DNA of 64,000 bases from Syntrophomonas wolfei subsp. methylbutyratica (GCF_001570625.1 NZ_BBQT01000002.1:62001-126000); one strand, 5' to 3'. Counted from the stretch's first letter, positions 8,890 through 19,041 are shown. Numbers and translations: made by a program. Notes: generated by a model from the sequence alone, not told the origin.

Positions 8890-9260
8890 GACTCAATTGC
8901 AAAAACCCCTTTTTGTTGCATAGGGTTGCATAAATATACAAAGCGAGCGTTGGCGAAGCATGGATGCAACATCCGGCGAAGACGAGCGGGCGAAAGGGGA
9001 CGAGCGACAGGATGTCGCGAGAGCGCCTCACCCTTCGGGTACGCCTAGTGTTCCACCCTACGGGTGTCACTATTAAGGTTGCCTCCCATGGACGGGAGAT
9101 TGGCGCGGTACCCCTTGAGCCGCAAGACAAGCCGCAGGTGTTGCCCATGCGTAGCGCCCTGTCGGGCACAACTGATGCTCCCTTCGGTCGCTATTAAGGA
9201 CGCTGGAGCGGAATATTTATGCAAGCTAATGCATAATTACAACTTTTTTACAGCGAAATC
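8890..9260 (+). mobile_element. MITE-like element, copy A (371 bp, full length)
   Basis: One of five related non-coding elements. The left end GACTCAATTGCAAAAACCCC and the right end (complement GATTTCGCTGTAAAAAAGTT) form imperfect inverted termini. The subterminal TTGCATAAATATAC and its near-complement also match. The interior is packed with small hairpins such as CACCCTTCGGGTA, CACCCTACGGGTG, GCCCTGTCGGGC and CTCCCTTCGGTCGC. Flanks GCAACAAT and AACAGATT are only weakly alike, so any target duplication has decayed. It fills the space between CvpA and the aminopeptidase, ending 32 bases before the latter's start. Confidence 0.8.
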
Positions 9261-9292
9261 AACAGATTTATTTATAAAAAGGAGGAAATATT

Positions 9293-10687
9293 TTGAGCGA
9301 ACAAAAGGAAAATCTAAAAAAGAATGCCTGGCTACGAATAAAACCGGCGGATTTACCGGCGGTTCACGATTTCAACCAGGGTTACCGGGATTTTCTCAAT
9401 CAGGTAAAAACGGAGAGAGAGGCGGTTGCTTACATAAAGCAGGCAGCCCAGGGGCATGGTTTTGTTGACCTGGATAGGGTTGCTTCTCTTGAGCCCGGGC
9501 AAAAGCTCTTTTTCCAGCAAAAAGGGAAAATATGTGCCCTGGTGGTTATTGGCCAGGAAGCTATGGAGAATGGGGTCAACATGGTGGTATCCCATATCGA
9601 CTCCCCCCGCCTGGATCTTAAAGCTAATCCTTTATATGAAGCAGATGGCCTGGCCCTGTTCAAAACCCATTATTACGGAGGGATAAAAAAATACCAGTGG
9701 CTGGCTATCCCTCTGGCTTTACACGGTGTGGTAATTAAAAAGGATGGACAAGTGGTGAGTGTTGTTATTGGCGAGGAAAATGATGATTTTGTTTTGAGCA
9801 TTGCGGATCTCTTGCCTCATTTGGCTAAAGAACAGATGGAAAAAAAGATGTCCGAAGCGATTCCAGCGGAGAACCTGAACCTCTTGGTAGGTAGTCAACC
9901 GCTGGGAGATACGGCAGATAACCCTATTAAGAAAAAAGTCTTGCAGATTCTGCAAGAAAAATATGCCATAGAAGAAGAGGATTTCAGCAGTGCAGAACTG
10001 CAGGCGGTTCCCGCTTTTCAGGCCCGGGATATTGGTTTTGACCGCAGTATGATCGGAGCCTATGGGCAGGATGACCGGGTTTGTGCCTATACTTCATTAA
10101 GGGCTGCGCTGGAGCTGGAAGCACCCAAGAGAACGGCGATCTGCCTCTTTGCGGACAAGGAAGAAATTGGAAGCAACGGCAATACCGGACTGCAATCACT
10201 TATCATAGAAAACCTCATGGCTGAGTTAATGAGTAAAGCCGGGTACAACAATTATTTGACCCTGCGTAAGAGTCTGGCCAATTCTTGTTCCCTGTCCGCT
10301 GATGTAAATGCGGCGGTTGACCCCAATTATCCCGAAGTATTCGAGAAGATGAATTGTAGTTTTCTTTCGCGGGGAGTGGTGTTAACCAAGTATACCGGCT
10401 CCCGGGGAAAGAGTAATTCCAACGATGCCAATCCCGAGTTTTTAGCCAGGATTCGGCGGCTTTTTGATGATAATGAAGTATTCTGGCAGGTGGGCGAATT
10501 AGGGAAAGTGGACATAGGAGGGGGAGGAACCGTAGCCCATTACATGGCGCGTTATGGTATGGAAGTGGTAGATTTGGGGGTGGCCTTGCTGGGCATGCAT
10601 TCACCTTTTGAGGTCTCCAGCAAGGTGGATGTATTTTTAGCCTACAAAGCCTACCGGGTTTTTATGCAGAGCTTTTGTAACCAGTAA
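9293..10687 (+). CDS. M18 family aminopeptidase
   Basis: Cytoplasmic zinc aminopeptidase of 464 residues that trims N-terminal residues from peptides. M18 motifs are visible: VSHIDSPRLDLK (zinc His and Asp, about 97-108), FADKEEIGSNGNTGLQ (catalytic Glu and zinc ligand, about 282-297), SADVNAAVDPNYPE (about 333-346) and GTVAHYMARYGMEVVDLGVALLGMHSPFE with the last zinc His. It starts at TTG 9293, 7 bases after GGAGG. It resembles the clostridial-type M18 aminopeptidase 1. Its upstream region is occupied by MITE-like copy A, so its promoter may lie in or near the element. Confidence 0.92.
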   Translation: MSEQKENLKKNAWLRIKPADLPAVHDFNQGYRDFLNQVKTEREAVAYIKQAAQGHGFVDLDRVASLEPGQKLFFQQKGKICALVVIGQEAMENGVNMVVSHIDSPRLDLKANPLYEADGLALFKTHYYGGIKKYQWLAIPLALHGVVIKKDGQVVSVVIGEENDDFVLSIADLLPHLAKEQMEKKMSEAIPAENLNLLVGSQPLGDTADNPIKKKVLQILQEKYAIEEEDFSSAELQAVPAFQARDIGFDRSMIGAYGQDDRVCAYTSLRAALELEAPKRTAICLFADKEEIGSNGNTGLQSLIIENLMAELMSKAGYNNYLTLRKSLANSCSLSADVNAAVDPNYPEVFEKMNCSFLSRGVVLTKYTGSRGKSNSNDANPEFLARIRRLFDDNEVFWQVGELGKVDIGGGGTVAHYMARYGMEVVDLGVALLGMHSPFEVSSKVDVFLAYKAYRVFMQSFCNQ

Positions 10688-10738
10688 CGCTGAACTGAAA
10701 GAGCGGCATAATCAGCCAAACGGGAAGGGGGGAAATGG

Positions 10739-11776
10739 ATGAAGCAGACCAGACTAACCGAGATGGTAAGGGCGGCCGGCTGAGCAGCCAAGATAGGGCC
10801 GGGGGCCCTGGAGTCGATTCTCAAGGATTTTCCTTTACCGGTTCATCCTGACCTCTTGATAGGAATAGAGAGCAGGGATGATGCGGCCGTTTTAAAATTG
10901 GATGAGGAGAAGGCCTTGATTCAGACCATTGATTTTTTTACGCCTATGGTTGATGATCCCTTCATCTTTGGACAGATAGCCGCTACTAACGCCTTGAATG
11001 ATGTATATGCCATGGGGGGCACCCCTATTCTTGCTTTGAATGTAGTATGTTTTCCCGAATGTGCGGATTTGCAAGTTCTCCGAAGCATACTGGATGGAGG
11101 CCTTAGTAAAGTATTGGAAGCAGGAGCTTTGCTGGTGGGGGGGCATACGGTGGATGACAACGAACCTAAATATGGTTTGGCGGTATCCGGGTTGGTACAT
11201 CCCCAGAAAATTATAGCTAACAACGGGGCCCAACCGGGAGACCTCTTATTTTTGACCAAACCCCTGGGAAATGGCGTGATTGCTACCAGCATCAAAGCGG
11301 AGATGGCCTCAGGCGAAGCATACAAAGAAGCGATAAAATGGATGTCCATGCTGAACCGGGAAGGCAGCCAGGCCATGATAGAAGTAGGGGTAAATGCAGC
11401 CACGGATATTACCGGGTTTGGGCTGATGGGACACCTCTATGAAATGGCCTGGGGCAGCGATGTTCAAGTGGAAGTTTTCGCCGAGCAAATTCCGTTTATG
11501 GAAGGAACCCTGGAATATGCCGGTCTGGGGCTGATACCAGGCGGTGCCTATAACAACCGGGATTATCTGAAAGATAAAGTGGAGTATGCCGGGGATATTG
11601 ATCCTTTGATTCGCGATTTGCTTTTTTCACCAGAGACTGCCGGAGGCCTGCTGATAGCCGTTGCGGAGAAAAAGGCGGGTGAACTCCTTAGGGTTATGGA
11701 AAAGAGGGGCTCGTTTTGTAATCTTATAGGCAGGGTACGGAGTGAGCATTTTAGCCCGATTAGAGTGCACCCTTGA
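10739..11776 (+). CDS. selD: Selenide, water dikinase SelD, with selenocysteine at the catalytic position
   Basis: Makes selenophosphate from selenide and ATP, the selenium donor for Sec-tRNA. 345 residues when the in-frame TGA at 10781-10783 (codon 15) is read as Sec. The N-terminus then reads MVRAAG-U-AAKIGPGAL, placing Sec at the position of E. coli Cys17 with Lys20 conserved at U+3. Downstream are DDAAVLKLDEEKALIQTIDFFTP, the metal motif, ATNALNDVYAMGG, VGGHTVDDNEP and ATDITGFGLMGHL, all classic SelD. The ATG at 10739 has a GGGAAGGGG site. A hairpin just after the UGA supports recoding. A plain ORF finder would start at 10856 and lose the active site. Confidence 0.95.
10795..10809 (+). 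promoter_or_regulatory. Candidate bacterial SECIS hairpin in selD
   Basis: A perfect 6-bp stem AGGGCC / GGCCCT with a GGG loop starts 12 bases after the Sec UGA. Position and a G in the loop are as expected for SelB-binding bacterial SECIS elements. This is judged by eye, not by folding software. Confidence 0.65.
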
Positions 11777-11859
11777 CCTATTTTATTTAGCAGGTAAAGT
11801 GAGGGGCGAGGGGTGACAAAAGGACCGTCCCCTTGACACCTTGAGGGGAGGAGAGATGT

Positions 11860-12054
11860 ATGGAAAGAAAGAGCTTTGGCCTGGGGGATATTGTCCGTAT
11901 GAAAAAACAACATCCCTGTGGCAGTTTCAACTGGGAGGTTACCCGTATGGGGGCGGATATAAAAATTAAATGCCAGGGTTGTGGCCGGATAGTAATGCTG
12001 CCCCGGCTGCAATTTGAAAAACGCATGATCCGGGTGGAAAAAGAAGCTCACTAA
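11860..12054 (+). CDS. DUF951 family protein
   Basis: Protein of 64 residues: MERKSFGLGDIVRMKKQHPCGSFNWEV and RMGADIKIKCQGCGRIVMLPR. The HPCG and CQGCGR cysteine motifs look like a small zinc-binding domain. DUF951 is widespread in Firmicutes, commonly near rpsF or the chromosome-partition genes, and has no established function. The gene starts at ATG 11860 after a GGGGAGGAGAG site. Confidence 0.85.
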   Translation: MERKSFGLGDIVRMKKQHPCGSFNWEVTRMGADIKIKCQGCGRIVMLPRLQFEKRMIRVEKEAH

Positions 12055-12116
12055 CACTTTCTTCCTTATGGGCATATAATAAACTACATAATTTGCCTTA
12101 AAGGAGGTGAAGCCAG

Positions 12117-12332
12117 GTGGATGCTAAAAATCCTGGCAACCAGGGCTTCACAGCAGGTGATTTGGTAACGGTAAAAAGCATGCCCCAGGACGAACGCTTT
12201 TGTATAATTGGTTTTAAGGAAAGTGCTGCCGGCGAGAAAATGGCCATTTTGAAAGCATTATTTAACGATACCTATATTATTGAGAAACCCCTGTCCTTGC
12301 TGCAAACCCTATTAATAAAAGGAATACTATAA
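12117..12332 (+). CDS. Hypothetical protein, 71 aa
   Basis: Starts at GTG 12117 after a strong AAGGAGGTG site. The product is small and soluble, with FTAGDLVTVKSMPQDERFCIIGFKES in the middle, reminiscent of short beta-barrel domains, and a hydrophobic C-terminus. I do not recognise a family. It lies between DUF951 and the rpsF promoter, on the same strand. Confidence 0.6.
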   Translation: MDAKNPGNQGFTAGDLVTVKSMPQDERFCIIGFKESAAGEKMAILKALFNDTYIIEKPLSLLQTLLIKGIL

Positions 12333-12426
12333 CCTTCTTCAAGGGGGTAAATCCTAAGGTTTTACAGCATTATTCCTGCCAATAAAAAAGGATAATAAAA
12401 CGGTTTTGCCGCCAGGTGCCCGTAAG

Positions 12427-12490
12427 GTGACCGGGCTTTCTTAAAGTGCCGCTAATGGCCAGGGGAAAGACCCGGTCACTTCTGTTTTTT
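12427..12490 (+). terminator. Long GC-rich hairpin followed by U-rich tract
   Basis: Stem GTGACCGGG / CCCGGTCAC, 9 bp perfect, continued by CTTTC / GAAAG with one bulged A, is followed by TTCTGTTTTTT. It probably ends transcription before the rpsF promoter. The large internal loop and an upstream GCC-rich stretch (12409-12426) leave room for a regulatory RNA, but I match no known riboswitch. Confidence 0.6.
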
Positions 12491-12506
12491 CACGGGTGCT
12501 TTTTTC

Positions 12507-12535
12507 TTGCAACAAATTTACAATACTGGTATAAT
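12507..12535 (+). promoter_or_regulatory. Sigma-A type promoter of the rpsF operon
   Basis: TTGCAA at 12507-12512, 17-base spacer, perfect TATAAT at 12530-12535. It lies about 80 bases before rpsF and just after the hairpin at 12427-12490. Confidence 0.85.
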
Positions 12536-12544
12536 CAATTGAAG

Positions 12545-12605
12545 TCCCTGCCCCGGGTAAGAACGGGGCCGAAATCCATGCCATGGATTAGTCCGTAGGG
12601 AGGAG
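12545..12605 (+). promoter_or_regulatory. Putative rpsF leader (S6:S18 binding) structure
   Basis: Between promoter and rpsF, CCCC-GGGTAAGAAC-GGGG and ATCCA-TGCCA-TGGAT can form stems around an unpaired CCGAAA, enclosed by CCCT / AGGG. A conserved CCG in a bulged hairpin is the mark of the known rpsF leader, by which S6:S18 represses its own operon. The position and motif fit, but no covariation was tested. Confidence 0.5.
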
Positions 12606-12613
12606 GTGTAACG

Positions 12614-12907
12614 ATGCGCACATACGAAATGATGTTTGTCCTCAGACCTGATTTGGAAGAAGAACAAGTTTCGGAAACCAAAGAAAGACTGCAGAAGATC
12701 ATAGCTGATTTTGGCGGTGAATTCATCAATGCAGCAGACGGGTGGGGCAAAAAACGACTTGCCTATGCCATTGACGATTATGTAGAAGGTATTTACAGCC
12801 TGTGGTATTTCAAAGGCAAGCCGGAAACTGTCGATGAATTGGACAGGATTATCAAAATTTCGGAGAACTTTTTGCGCCACATCATTATTCGCCAGGATGA
12901 AAAATAA
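12614..12907 (+). CDS. rpsF: 30S ribosomal protein S6
   Basis: Ribosomal protein of 97 residues, first gene of rpsF-ssb-rpsR. Family landmarks: MRTYEMMFVLRPDLEEE at the N-terminus, WGKKRLAYAIDDYVEGIYSLWYF in the middle, and ENFLRHIIIR near the end. It starts at ATG 12614 after GGGAGGAGGTG. S6 binds S18 on the 30S platform, which explains its pairing with rpsR two genes downstream. Confidence 0.97.
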   Translation: MRTYEMMFVLRPDLEEEQVSETKERLQKIIADFGGEFINAADGWGKKRLAYAIDDYVEGIYSLWYFKGKPETVDELDRIIKISENFLRHIIIRQDEK

Positions 12908-12950
12908 CGCATGATTATTAAATATTATTAGGGGAACAGGGGGGAAAGCC

Positions 12951-13403
12951 ATGCTTAATCGGGTTATCTTGATTGGTCGATTGACAAAAGATCCGGAACT
13001 TCGCTACACCCAGAACGGGACTGCGGTGGCCACTTTTACACTGGCGGTTGACCGTAAGTTCAAACGGGAGGAAACTGACTTTATTCCTATCGTGGTTTGG
13101 GCCAAGCAGGCGGAAAACTGTGCCAACTACCTGAACAAGGGTAGTCTGGTAGCGATTGATGGAAGGATACAGGTTAGAACTTATGACAATCAAGAAGGAC
13201 AAAGACGCTGGGTTACCGAAGTAGTGGCGGAAGATGTCCGTTTCATGGGGAAACCGGCAGGAAGCAGAAGCTCAACTCCTGATTACGCTGATAAAAATTC
13301 CAGCAAAAATTTTGATGACAACTGGAGCGATTTGGGACGAGAAGTAAACATGGATAACATCGATCTGGTTGATCAGCACGAAGATGAGGATATACCTTTC
13401 TAG
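12951..13403 (+). CDS. ssb: Single-stranded DNA-binding protein
   Basis: Protein of 150 residues. The OB fold has [35 protein letters not shown] and the core [29 protein letters not shown]. The C-terminal tail ends in EDEDIPF, the acidic tip with terminal Phe that recruits partner proteins. It coats ssDNA in replication and repair. The N-terminal start has a GGGGGAAAGCC site. It lies in the classic place between rpsF and rpsR. Confidence 0.97.
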   Translation: MLNRVILIGRLTKDPELRYTQNGTAVATFTLAVDRKFKREETDFIPIVVWAKQAENCANYLNKGSLVAIDGRIQVRTYDNQEGQRRWVTEVVAEDVRFMGKPAGSRSSTPDYADKNSSKNFDDNWSDLGREVNMDNIDLVDQHEDEDIPF

Positions 13404-13421
13404 TCAGAGGAGGCAGATTAA

Positions 13422-13646
13422 TTGAAAAAGGATCGACGCAAAAAAAGACGCCAATGCAATTGGTGTGCTGATAAAATTGAAGTTGTTGATTACAAGGAGA
13501 TTCCCAGGCTCCGCCGCTATATTACAGAAAGAGGGAAAATTTTACCTCGCAGAATAACCGGCAATTGTGCCCATCACCAGAGACAGTTGACCGTAGCCAT
13601 AAAGAGGGCACGGATCATGGCTCTTCTTCCCTATACTTCTGAATAA
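13422..13646 (+). CDS. rpsR: 30S ribosomal protein S18
   Basis: Ribosomal protein of 74 residues. The N-terminal CNWCADKI pair suggests the zinc-binding (C+) form, with the further Cys and His in GNCAHHQR. The core [24 protein letters not shown] is diagnostic of S18. It starts at TTG 13422 after an AGAGGAGG site. It is the last gene before a strong terminator. Confidence 0.96.
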   Translation: MKKDRRKKRRQCNWCADKIEVVDYKEIPRLRRYITERGKILPRRITGNCAHHQRQLTVAIKRARIMALLPYTSE

Positions 13647-13659
13647 GCAAAGAAAAAAC

Positions 13660-13685
13660 GCCCTCGCCGGAGGGCTTTTTCTTTT
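13660..13685 (+). terminator. Intrinsic terminator after rpsR
   Basis: Perfect stem GCCCTC-GCCG-GAGGGC is followed by TTTTTCTTTT, 14 bases after the rpsR stop. It ends the rpsF-ssb-rpsR operon. Confidence 0.95.
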
Positions 13686-13804
13686 AATAGGATAATAAGG
13701 CGCAAGAGGTAAACGATGTTATATGGGGATGACTGCTGTGTTCTGGCCGGCTTGCAGGAAAAAATCGGCTTGATGAAGAAAAGTACTGCAGGAGGTGTAA
13801 TAAC

Positions 13805-14125
13805 TTGAAGGGAAAGGTCAAAGAACTGGACATTGCCCAGAATTTAAAAACTATCGAATGGCTCAAGGCGGAACTGGTGGATTCAGTGGCAGCACTCTTT
13901 AAAGCTCTACTGCAGAAGGGAAATGATGCTATTCAGGATGCAGCCAGCAGCCTTGTTATTATTACCTACCTGTTGGCACGCCGGGTAGGAGTTACTTTCT
14001 CCGTTTTGGATCAAGCCATTAAGGAGAAATTAAGGACCAGCATAAAGGAGTCAGAAGAAATAGGTAGTTGGTCGGGTGACCTTTCCGAACTATATAAGTA
14101 CCTTGAGAGCAAGAAGAGGTGGTAA
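13805..14125 (+). CDS. MazG-like family protein
   Basis: Helical protein of 106 residues: LDIAQNLKTIEWLKAELVDSVAALFKALL and AIQDAASSLVIITYLLARRVGVTFSVLDQAI. It resembles the clostridial MazG-like family placed next to rpsR/rplI. The usual MazG EExxE...ExxD metal motif is only partly present, so nucleotide pyrophosphatase activity is uncertain. Start TTG 13805 follows GCAGGAGGTG. The next gene starts 2 bases after its stop, so the two are probably coupled. Confidence 0.75.
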   Translation: MKGKVKELDIAQNLKTIEWLKAELVDSVAALFKALLQKGNDAIQDAASSLVIITYLLARRVGVTFSVLDQAIKEKLRTSIKESEEIGSWSGDLSELYKYLESKKRW

Positions 14126-14126
14126 T

Positions 14127-15086
14127 TTGTCGGCATTTATCAAGCTTTCCCTTATCAGTTCTCTGCTTTTGTGCTTGACTGTCCTGCTCCCACCCCTGGC
14201 TTTTATTATAGCTATTGGCTGGGGTGCTCTGCTTATCAGGGGGAGTTTGACTCTCTCACAGCGCCATATAGGCTTGATTTATCTGCTCAATTTCTCCCTT
14301 CTATATGGGCTTGCCGGAGCCGGCACCCTGCTTTTTTATGCGGCCTTTTTTGGATTGCCCGCCCTGCTTATGAGCTTGCTATTAAACCGCCATCAAGGCT
14401 ATTATAGCATTCAGAGATGGGGAGTAGTTGCTGCCGTATTGGGAGTTTCATTATTTCTGGGCCTTCTCTACTGGAATAACGGGCAAATTGGCATGGAGCA
14501 AATGGAATCACAGATAAACAATTATGTGCAAGAATCATTAAAAGCCTATGAAGATTCTGGATTTATTGGCTTCTATGAGTCCCAGGGATTAAGCCGGGCC
14601 GAGCTCGAAAAGAGCTTTAAGGCTATGACCCGGAGTATAGTCCGGCATCTACCGGCCTTGTACTATGTTCAGGCTATTATGGAAGTATTTTTCATGCTTC
14701 TGCTGGCCTCTTTCTTAAGCCGAAAAAGCCCGGATGAGCGTCTAAAAAGGAAAGCCTATACGGAAGAAATGATGCCCTGGCCATTGGTGTGGGTATTAAT
14801 CGTGGGTTTGGCATTGTGGTTATGGGGCCGGGATGAGATGGGGTCCCTGTATTATTTAGGCTCAAATATTATGGTTGTTATGACGCCAATAGCAGTTTAT
14901 TACGGCCTGGCCGTACTTTTATTTGAATTTAAACGAATTTTACCTTCTAAACGCAAGCTATTTGCCACATTGCTTATCATTCTATCCCTGTTTTTTCCGC
15001 TATCAGCCATAATATTCTTAAGCCTGATGGGATTATTCGACTCCTTGCTTAATTTTAGAAAAATAGCTTTGGAACGGGAGGTTTAA
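14127..15086 (+). CDS. DUF2232 (YybS-like) membrane protein
   Basis: Integral membrane protein of about 319 residues with eight or so hydrophobic segments. The start at TTG 14127 is chosen for its AGAGGTGG site immediately after the MazG-like stop; the open frame to 14076 overlaps that gene. The family (YybS in Bacillus) typically lies directly before rplI, as here, and has been proposed to be transporter-related, but its function is unknown. A central soluble loop (about 120-180) contains [21 protein letters not shown]. Confidence 0.8.
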   Translation: MSAFIKLSLISSLLLCLTVLLPPLAFIIAIGWGALLIRGSLTLSQRHIGLIYLLNFSLLYGLAGAGTLLFYAAFFGLPALLMSLLLNRHQGYYSIQRWGVVAAVLGVSLFLGLLYWNNGQIGMEQMESQINNYVQESLKAYEDSGFIGFYESQGLSRAELEKSFKAMTRSIVRHLPALYYVQAIMEVFFMLLLASFLSRKSPDERLKRKAYTEEMMPWPLVWVLIVGLALWLWGRDEMGSLYYLGSNIMVVMTPIAVYYGLAVLLFEFKRILPSKRKLFATLLIILSLFFPLSAIIFLSLMGLFDSLLNFRKIALEREV

Positions 15087-15088
15087 AA

Positions 15089-15535
15089 ATGAAAGTTATA
15101 TTGATTCAGGAGGTAAAGAACCTGGGAAAAGCCGGGGAAATTAAAGAGGTATCTGATGGTTATGCCAGGAATTTCCTGATGCCCCGGGGTTTGGCCGAAG
15201 AAGCCACCAAAGGCAAGGTCAAGGAAAGCGAAGAGAAAAAGTTGAAGATGCAACGGAAAAAGGAAAAGGAATTAAGTGAGGCTGAAAAGCTCAAAGAACG
15301 GCTTCAGGGTAAAACCATTAGCATTAAAGCCCGGGCCGGTGGTGCTGACCGCCTGTTTGGCGCGGTGACTTCACGGGAGATTTCCGAGGTTTTACAGCAG
15401 GAGTGGGGAATAGTCATTGATAAAAAGAAAATTGAACTGCCCCAACCCATTAAACAACTGGGAGAATACAAGGTCAAAGTGAAAGTATACCCCTCCATAC
15501 AAGCGGAAATAAAGGTAATAGTTGCCGCAGAATGA
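15089..15535 (+). CDS. rplI: 50S ribosomal protein L9
   Basis: Ribosomal protein of 148 residues. The N-terminal domain [36 protein letters not shown] is the L9 signature. A charged connecting helix ([20 protein letters not shown]) leads to a C-terminal RNA-binding domain with [15 protein letters not shown]. It begins 2 bases after DUF2232 and overlaps the upstream region of lonC. No anomalies. Confidence 0.97.
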   Translation: MKVILIQEVKNLGKAGEIKEVSDGYARNFLMPRGLAEEATKGKVKESEEKKLKMQRKKEKELSEAEKLKERLQGKTISIKARAGGADRLFGAVTSREISEVLQQEWGIVIDKKKIELPQPIKQLGEYKVKVKVYPSIQAEIKVIVAAE

Positions 15536-15552
15536 TTCTAGGAGGCATAAAG

Positions 15553-17499
15553 GTGAAGCAGTATTCAGTCACAACAGAGCAAAGCCAGGAAACCCAATTA
15601 CACTGGAGGATAGAATGCTTATATAAAAACCTGGGGCTTATTTACGGTACCCAGGGACTCATATTGAGGGCCAGCAAGTTGGATGCTATCGATTTGATGG
15701 GTTCGCAAAAGCTGGAGGAAAGAGTAGTAGCCTTGCAGAGGATCCTGCAAGAAGACCCGACCATAAATGAAGTGGACCCCTTGGGCAATTTGGGCCTGGC
15801 CCTGGATCGTCTGGGAGAAAAGGTAGCCGAGGTTTTCGCTCGGAAGAGCATTGAAGAGCAGATTCAACAGCGTATTCAGGAAAAGATGGATGAAAAATAC
15901 AGCGAGTATATCCGGGATTTGAAATTAGAGGTTTTAAAGGAACAAAACAGCAGTCCGGAGAATGCTCAGACCCTAAAAAAATTGGGCAGGCTGGAGAAAA
16001 TGGAGCGAAGCAATCTCAGTCGCTCGGCTCTGGAAATTCTCCGGCCATCCTGCCGGGAGGATATAATTGGGCAAGGGAAAGCTCTCAGTTCCATAATATC
16101 CAAGTTAAACAATCCTTACCCGCAACACATCCTGCTCTATGGCCCTCCCGGGGTGGGCAAAACCAGCTGTGCCCGTCTGGCTCTGGAAATGGTCAAAGGC
16201 CGGAAAGGGAACCCATTTAAAGAAGATGCCCCCTTTATTGAAGTGGATGGAACCACCCTGCGCTGGGACCCGCGCGAATCCACCAATCCCCTGTTAGGAT
16301 CAGTACACGACCCTATATATCAGGGAGCAAAAAGAGAACTGGCGGAAGAAGGCATACCGGAACCCAAGCTGGGACTGGTTTCCGATGCCCATGGCGGTAT
16401 TCTCTTTATTGATGAATTGGGGGAAATGGATCCATTGCTGCAAAACAAACTATTGAAAGTCCTGGAAGATAAGCGGGTATTTTTTGAGTCCTCCTATTAT
16501 GACCCCCATAATGAGAGGATTCCCCAGTACATAAAACAGCTTTTTGAAAAAGGGGTGCCGGCAGATTTCATATTGATAGGAGCTACCACCAAAAGCAAGG
16601 AAGAAATTAACCCGGCTTTCCGATCACGCTGTATGGAAGTTTTTTTTGAACCGCTCAGAGCGGAGCATATTCGACAGATGGTAGTAAACTCGGCAAAAAA
16701 ACTTAATATAAACATGGAAGATGGGGTAGCCGGGATTATTGCTGAATATACCACGGAAGGACGCGGGGCCAATAAGATACTGGTTGACGCTTATGCCCTG
16801 GCAGTTAACGAAAATGGTGGAGAGGAAACCCCGCTGGAAGTCCGCTGCCAGCATATATACCAGGCCATTCGCAACAGCCGCATCACCCCCCGGATACTAA
16901 GCCGGGCCTCTGACAGCAACGAAGTTGGCAAGATCTTTGGCGTAGGGGTTTCCGGCTACCAGGCCAGCTTGATTGAACTGGAGGCCATAGCCTTCCCGGC
17001 TGAGGAGCAAGGGAAAGGCAATATCCGTTTCAATGACACTGCTGGTTCCATGGCCCGGGATTCGCTTTTTAATGCCACTTCTTTGTTTAGAAAAGAAACC
17101 GGGGAAAACTTGAAGAATTATGACCTGCATATAAACATAGTGGGCGGAGGTAATGTGGACGGGCCTTCAGCCGGAGCCGCCATTTACCTGGCCATACTGA
17201 GTGCGATAAAAGGCAGGGCTCTGCGTCAGGATCTAGCCATTACCGGTGAAGTATCCATACAGGGACGCGTAAAAGCCGTGGGGGGGATTTGTGAAAAAAT
17301 TTACGGTGCCCGCCAGGCCGGTATAAAAAAGCTGCTCATTCCCCGGGACAACCTGAAGGATGTTCCTGATGATATAAAGGCTTTGAAGATTGTACCTATT
17401 AGTTACATAAAGGAAGCATACCCTCATGTTTTTAGCCCCAGCCAGGCAGAATCCGGCGGCGAATTACCCATATGTAAACTTGCGGGCATGGGGGATTAG
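15553..17499 (+). CDS. lonC: ATP-dependent protease LonC
   Basis: Lon-like AAA+ protease of about 648 residues. It lacks the long Lon N-terminal domain and has instead a 180-residue coiled region (QRIQEKMDEKYSEYIRDLKLEVLKEQ). Walker A is GPPGVGKTS (about 201), Walker B ILFIDELGEMD. The serine-lysine protease domain has NVDGPSAGAAIYLAILSA with catalytic Ser and GEVSIQGRVKAVGGICEKIYGA with catalytic Lys. This layout and the purA-rplI neighbourhood fit LonC of Clostridia. The start is GTG 15553, with TAGGAGGC 6 bases upstream; ATG 15532 overlaps rplI and lacks a site. Confidence 0.92.
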   Translation: MKQYSVTTEQSQETQLHWRIECLYKNLGLIYGTQGLILRASKLDAIDLMGSQKLEERVVALQRILQEDPTINEVDPLGNLGLALDRLGEKVAEVFARKSIEEQIQQRIQEKMDEKYSEYIRDLKLEVLKEQNSSPENAQTLKKLGRLEKMERSNLSRSALEILRPSCREDIIGQGKALSSIISKLNNPYPQHILLYGPPGVGKTSCARLALEMVKGRKGNPFKEDAPFIEVDGTTLRWDPRESTNPLLGSVHDPIYQGAKRELAEEGIPEPKLGLVSDAHGGILFIDELGEMDPLLQNKLLKVLEDKRVFFESSYYDPHNERIPQYIKQLFEKGVPADFILIGATTKSKEEINPAFRSRCMEVFFEPLRAEHIRQMVVNSAKKLNINMEDGVAGIIAEYTTEGRGANKILVDAYALAVNENGGEETPLEVRCQHIYQAIRNSRITPRILSRASDSNEVGKIFGVGVSGYQASLIELEAIAFPAEEQGKGNIRFNDTAGSMARDSLFNATSLFRKETGENLKNYDLHINIVGGGNVDGPSAGAAIYLAILSAIKGRALRQDLAITGEVSIQGRVKAVGGICEKIYGARQAGIKKLLIPRDNLKDVPDDIKALKIVPISYIKEAYPHVFSPSQAESGGELPICKLAGMGD

Positions 17500-17555
17500 T
17501 TCCCCCTTTCTTTGGGGCCGAAGATACCGTCTTATGGGGATATGCCTTAAGTTGA

Positions 17556-18911
<1,356 letters not shown>

Positions 18912-18940
18912 TTGAACTGCTAAGAAAAAAATGATAAAAT
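18912..18940 (+). promoter_or_regulatory. Sigma-A type promoter of tRNA-Val
   Basis: TTGAAC at 18912-18917, 17-base spacer, TAAAAT at 18935-18940; the tRNA starts 13 bases downstream. Confidence 0.6.
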
Positions 18941-18952
18941 TCATCACATAAA

Positions 18953-19027
18953 GGGCGCGTAACTCAGCGGGAGAGTGCTACCTTCACACGGTAGAAGTCG
19001 TGGGTTCGAAACCCTCCGCGCCCACCA
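18953..19027 (+). tRNA. tRNA-Val (anticodon CAC)
   Basis: 75 bases with encoded CCA. Acceptor GGGCGCG / CGCGCCC. Anticodon arm CTACC-TTCACAC-GGTAG, anticodon CAC, reading GUG. T arm GTGGG-TTCGAAA-CCCTC with one non-standard pair. Confidence 0.95.
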
Positions 19028-19041
19028 TAAGAAGATAGCAA

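Noticed and set aside
8842-9468. Several short plus-strand ORFs in MITE copy A
   Set aside because: They recur in shifted form in other element copies, have no ribosome sites, and arise from GC-rich hairpins.
10856-11776. Start of selD at an internal TTG
   Set aside because: It omits the catalytic N-terminus; an in-frame UGA with hairpin and the conserved GUAAK motif show that the gene begins at 10739.
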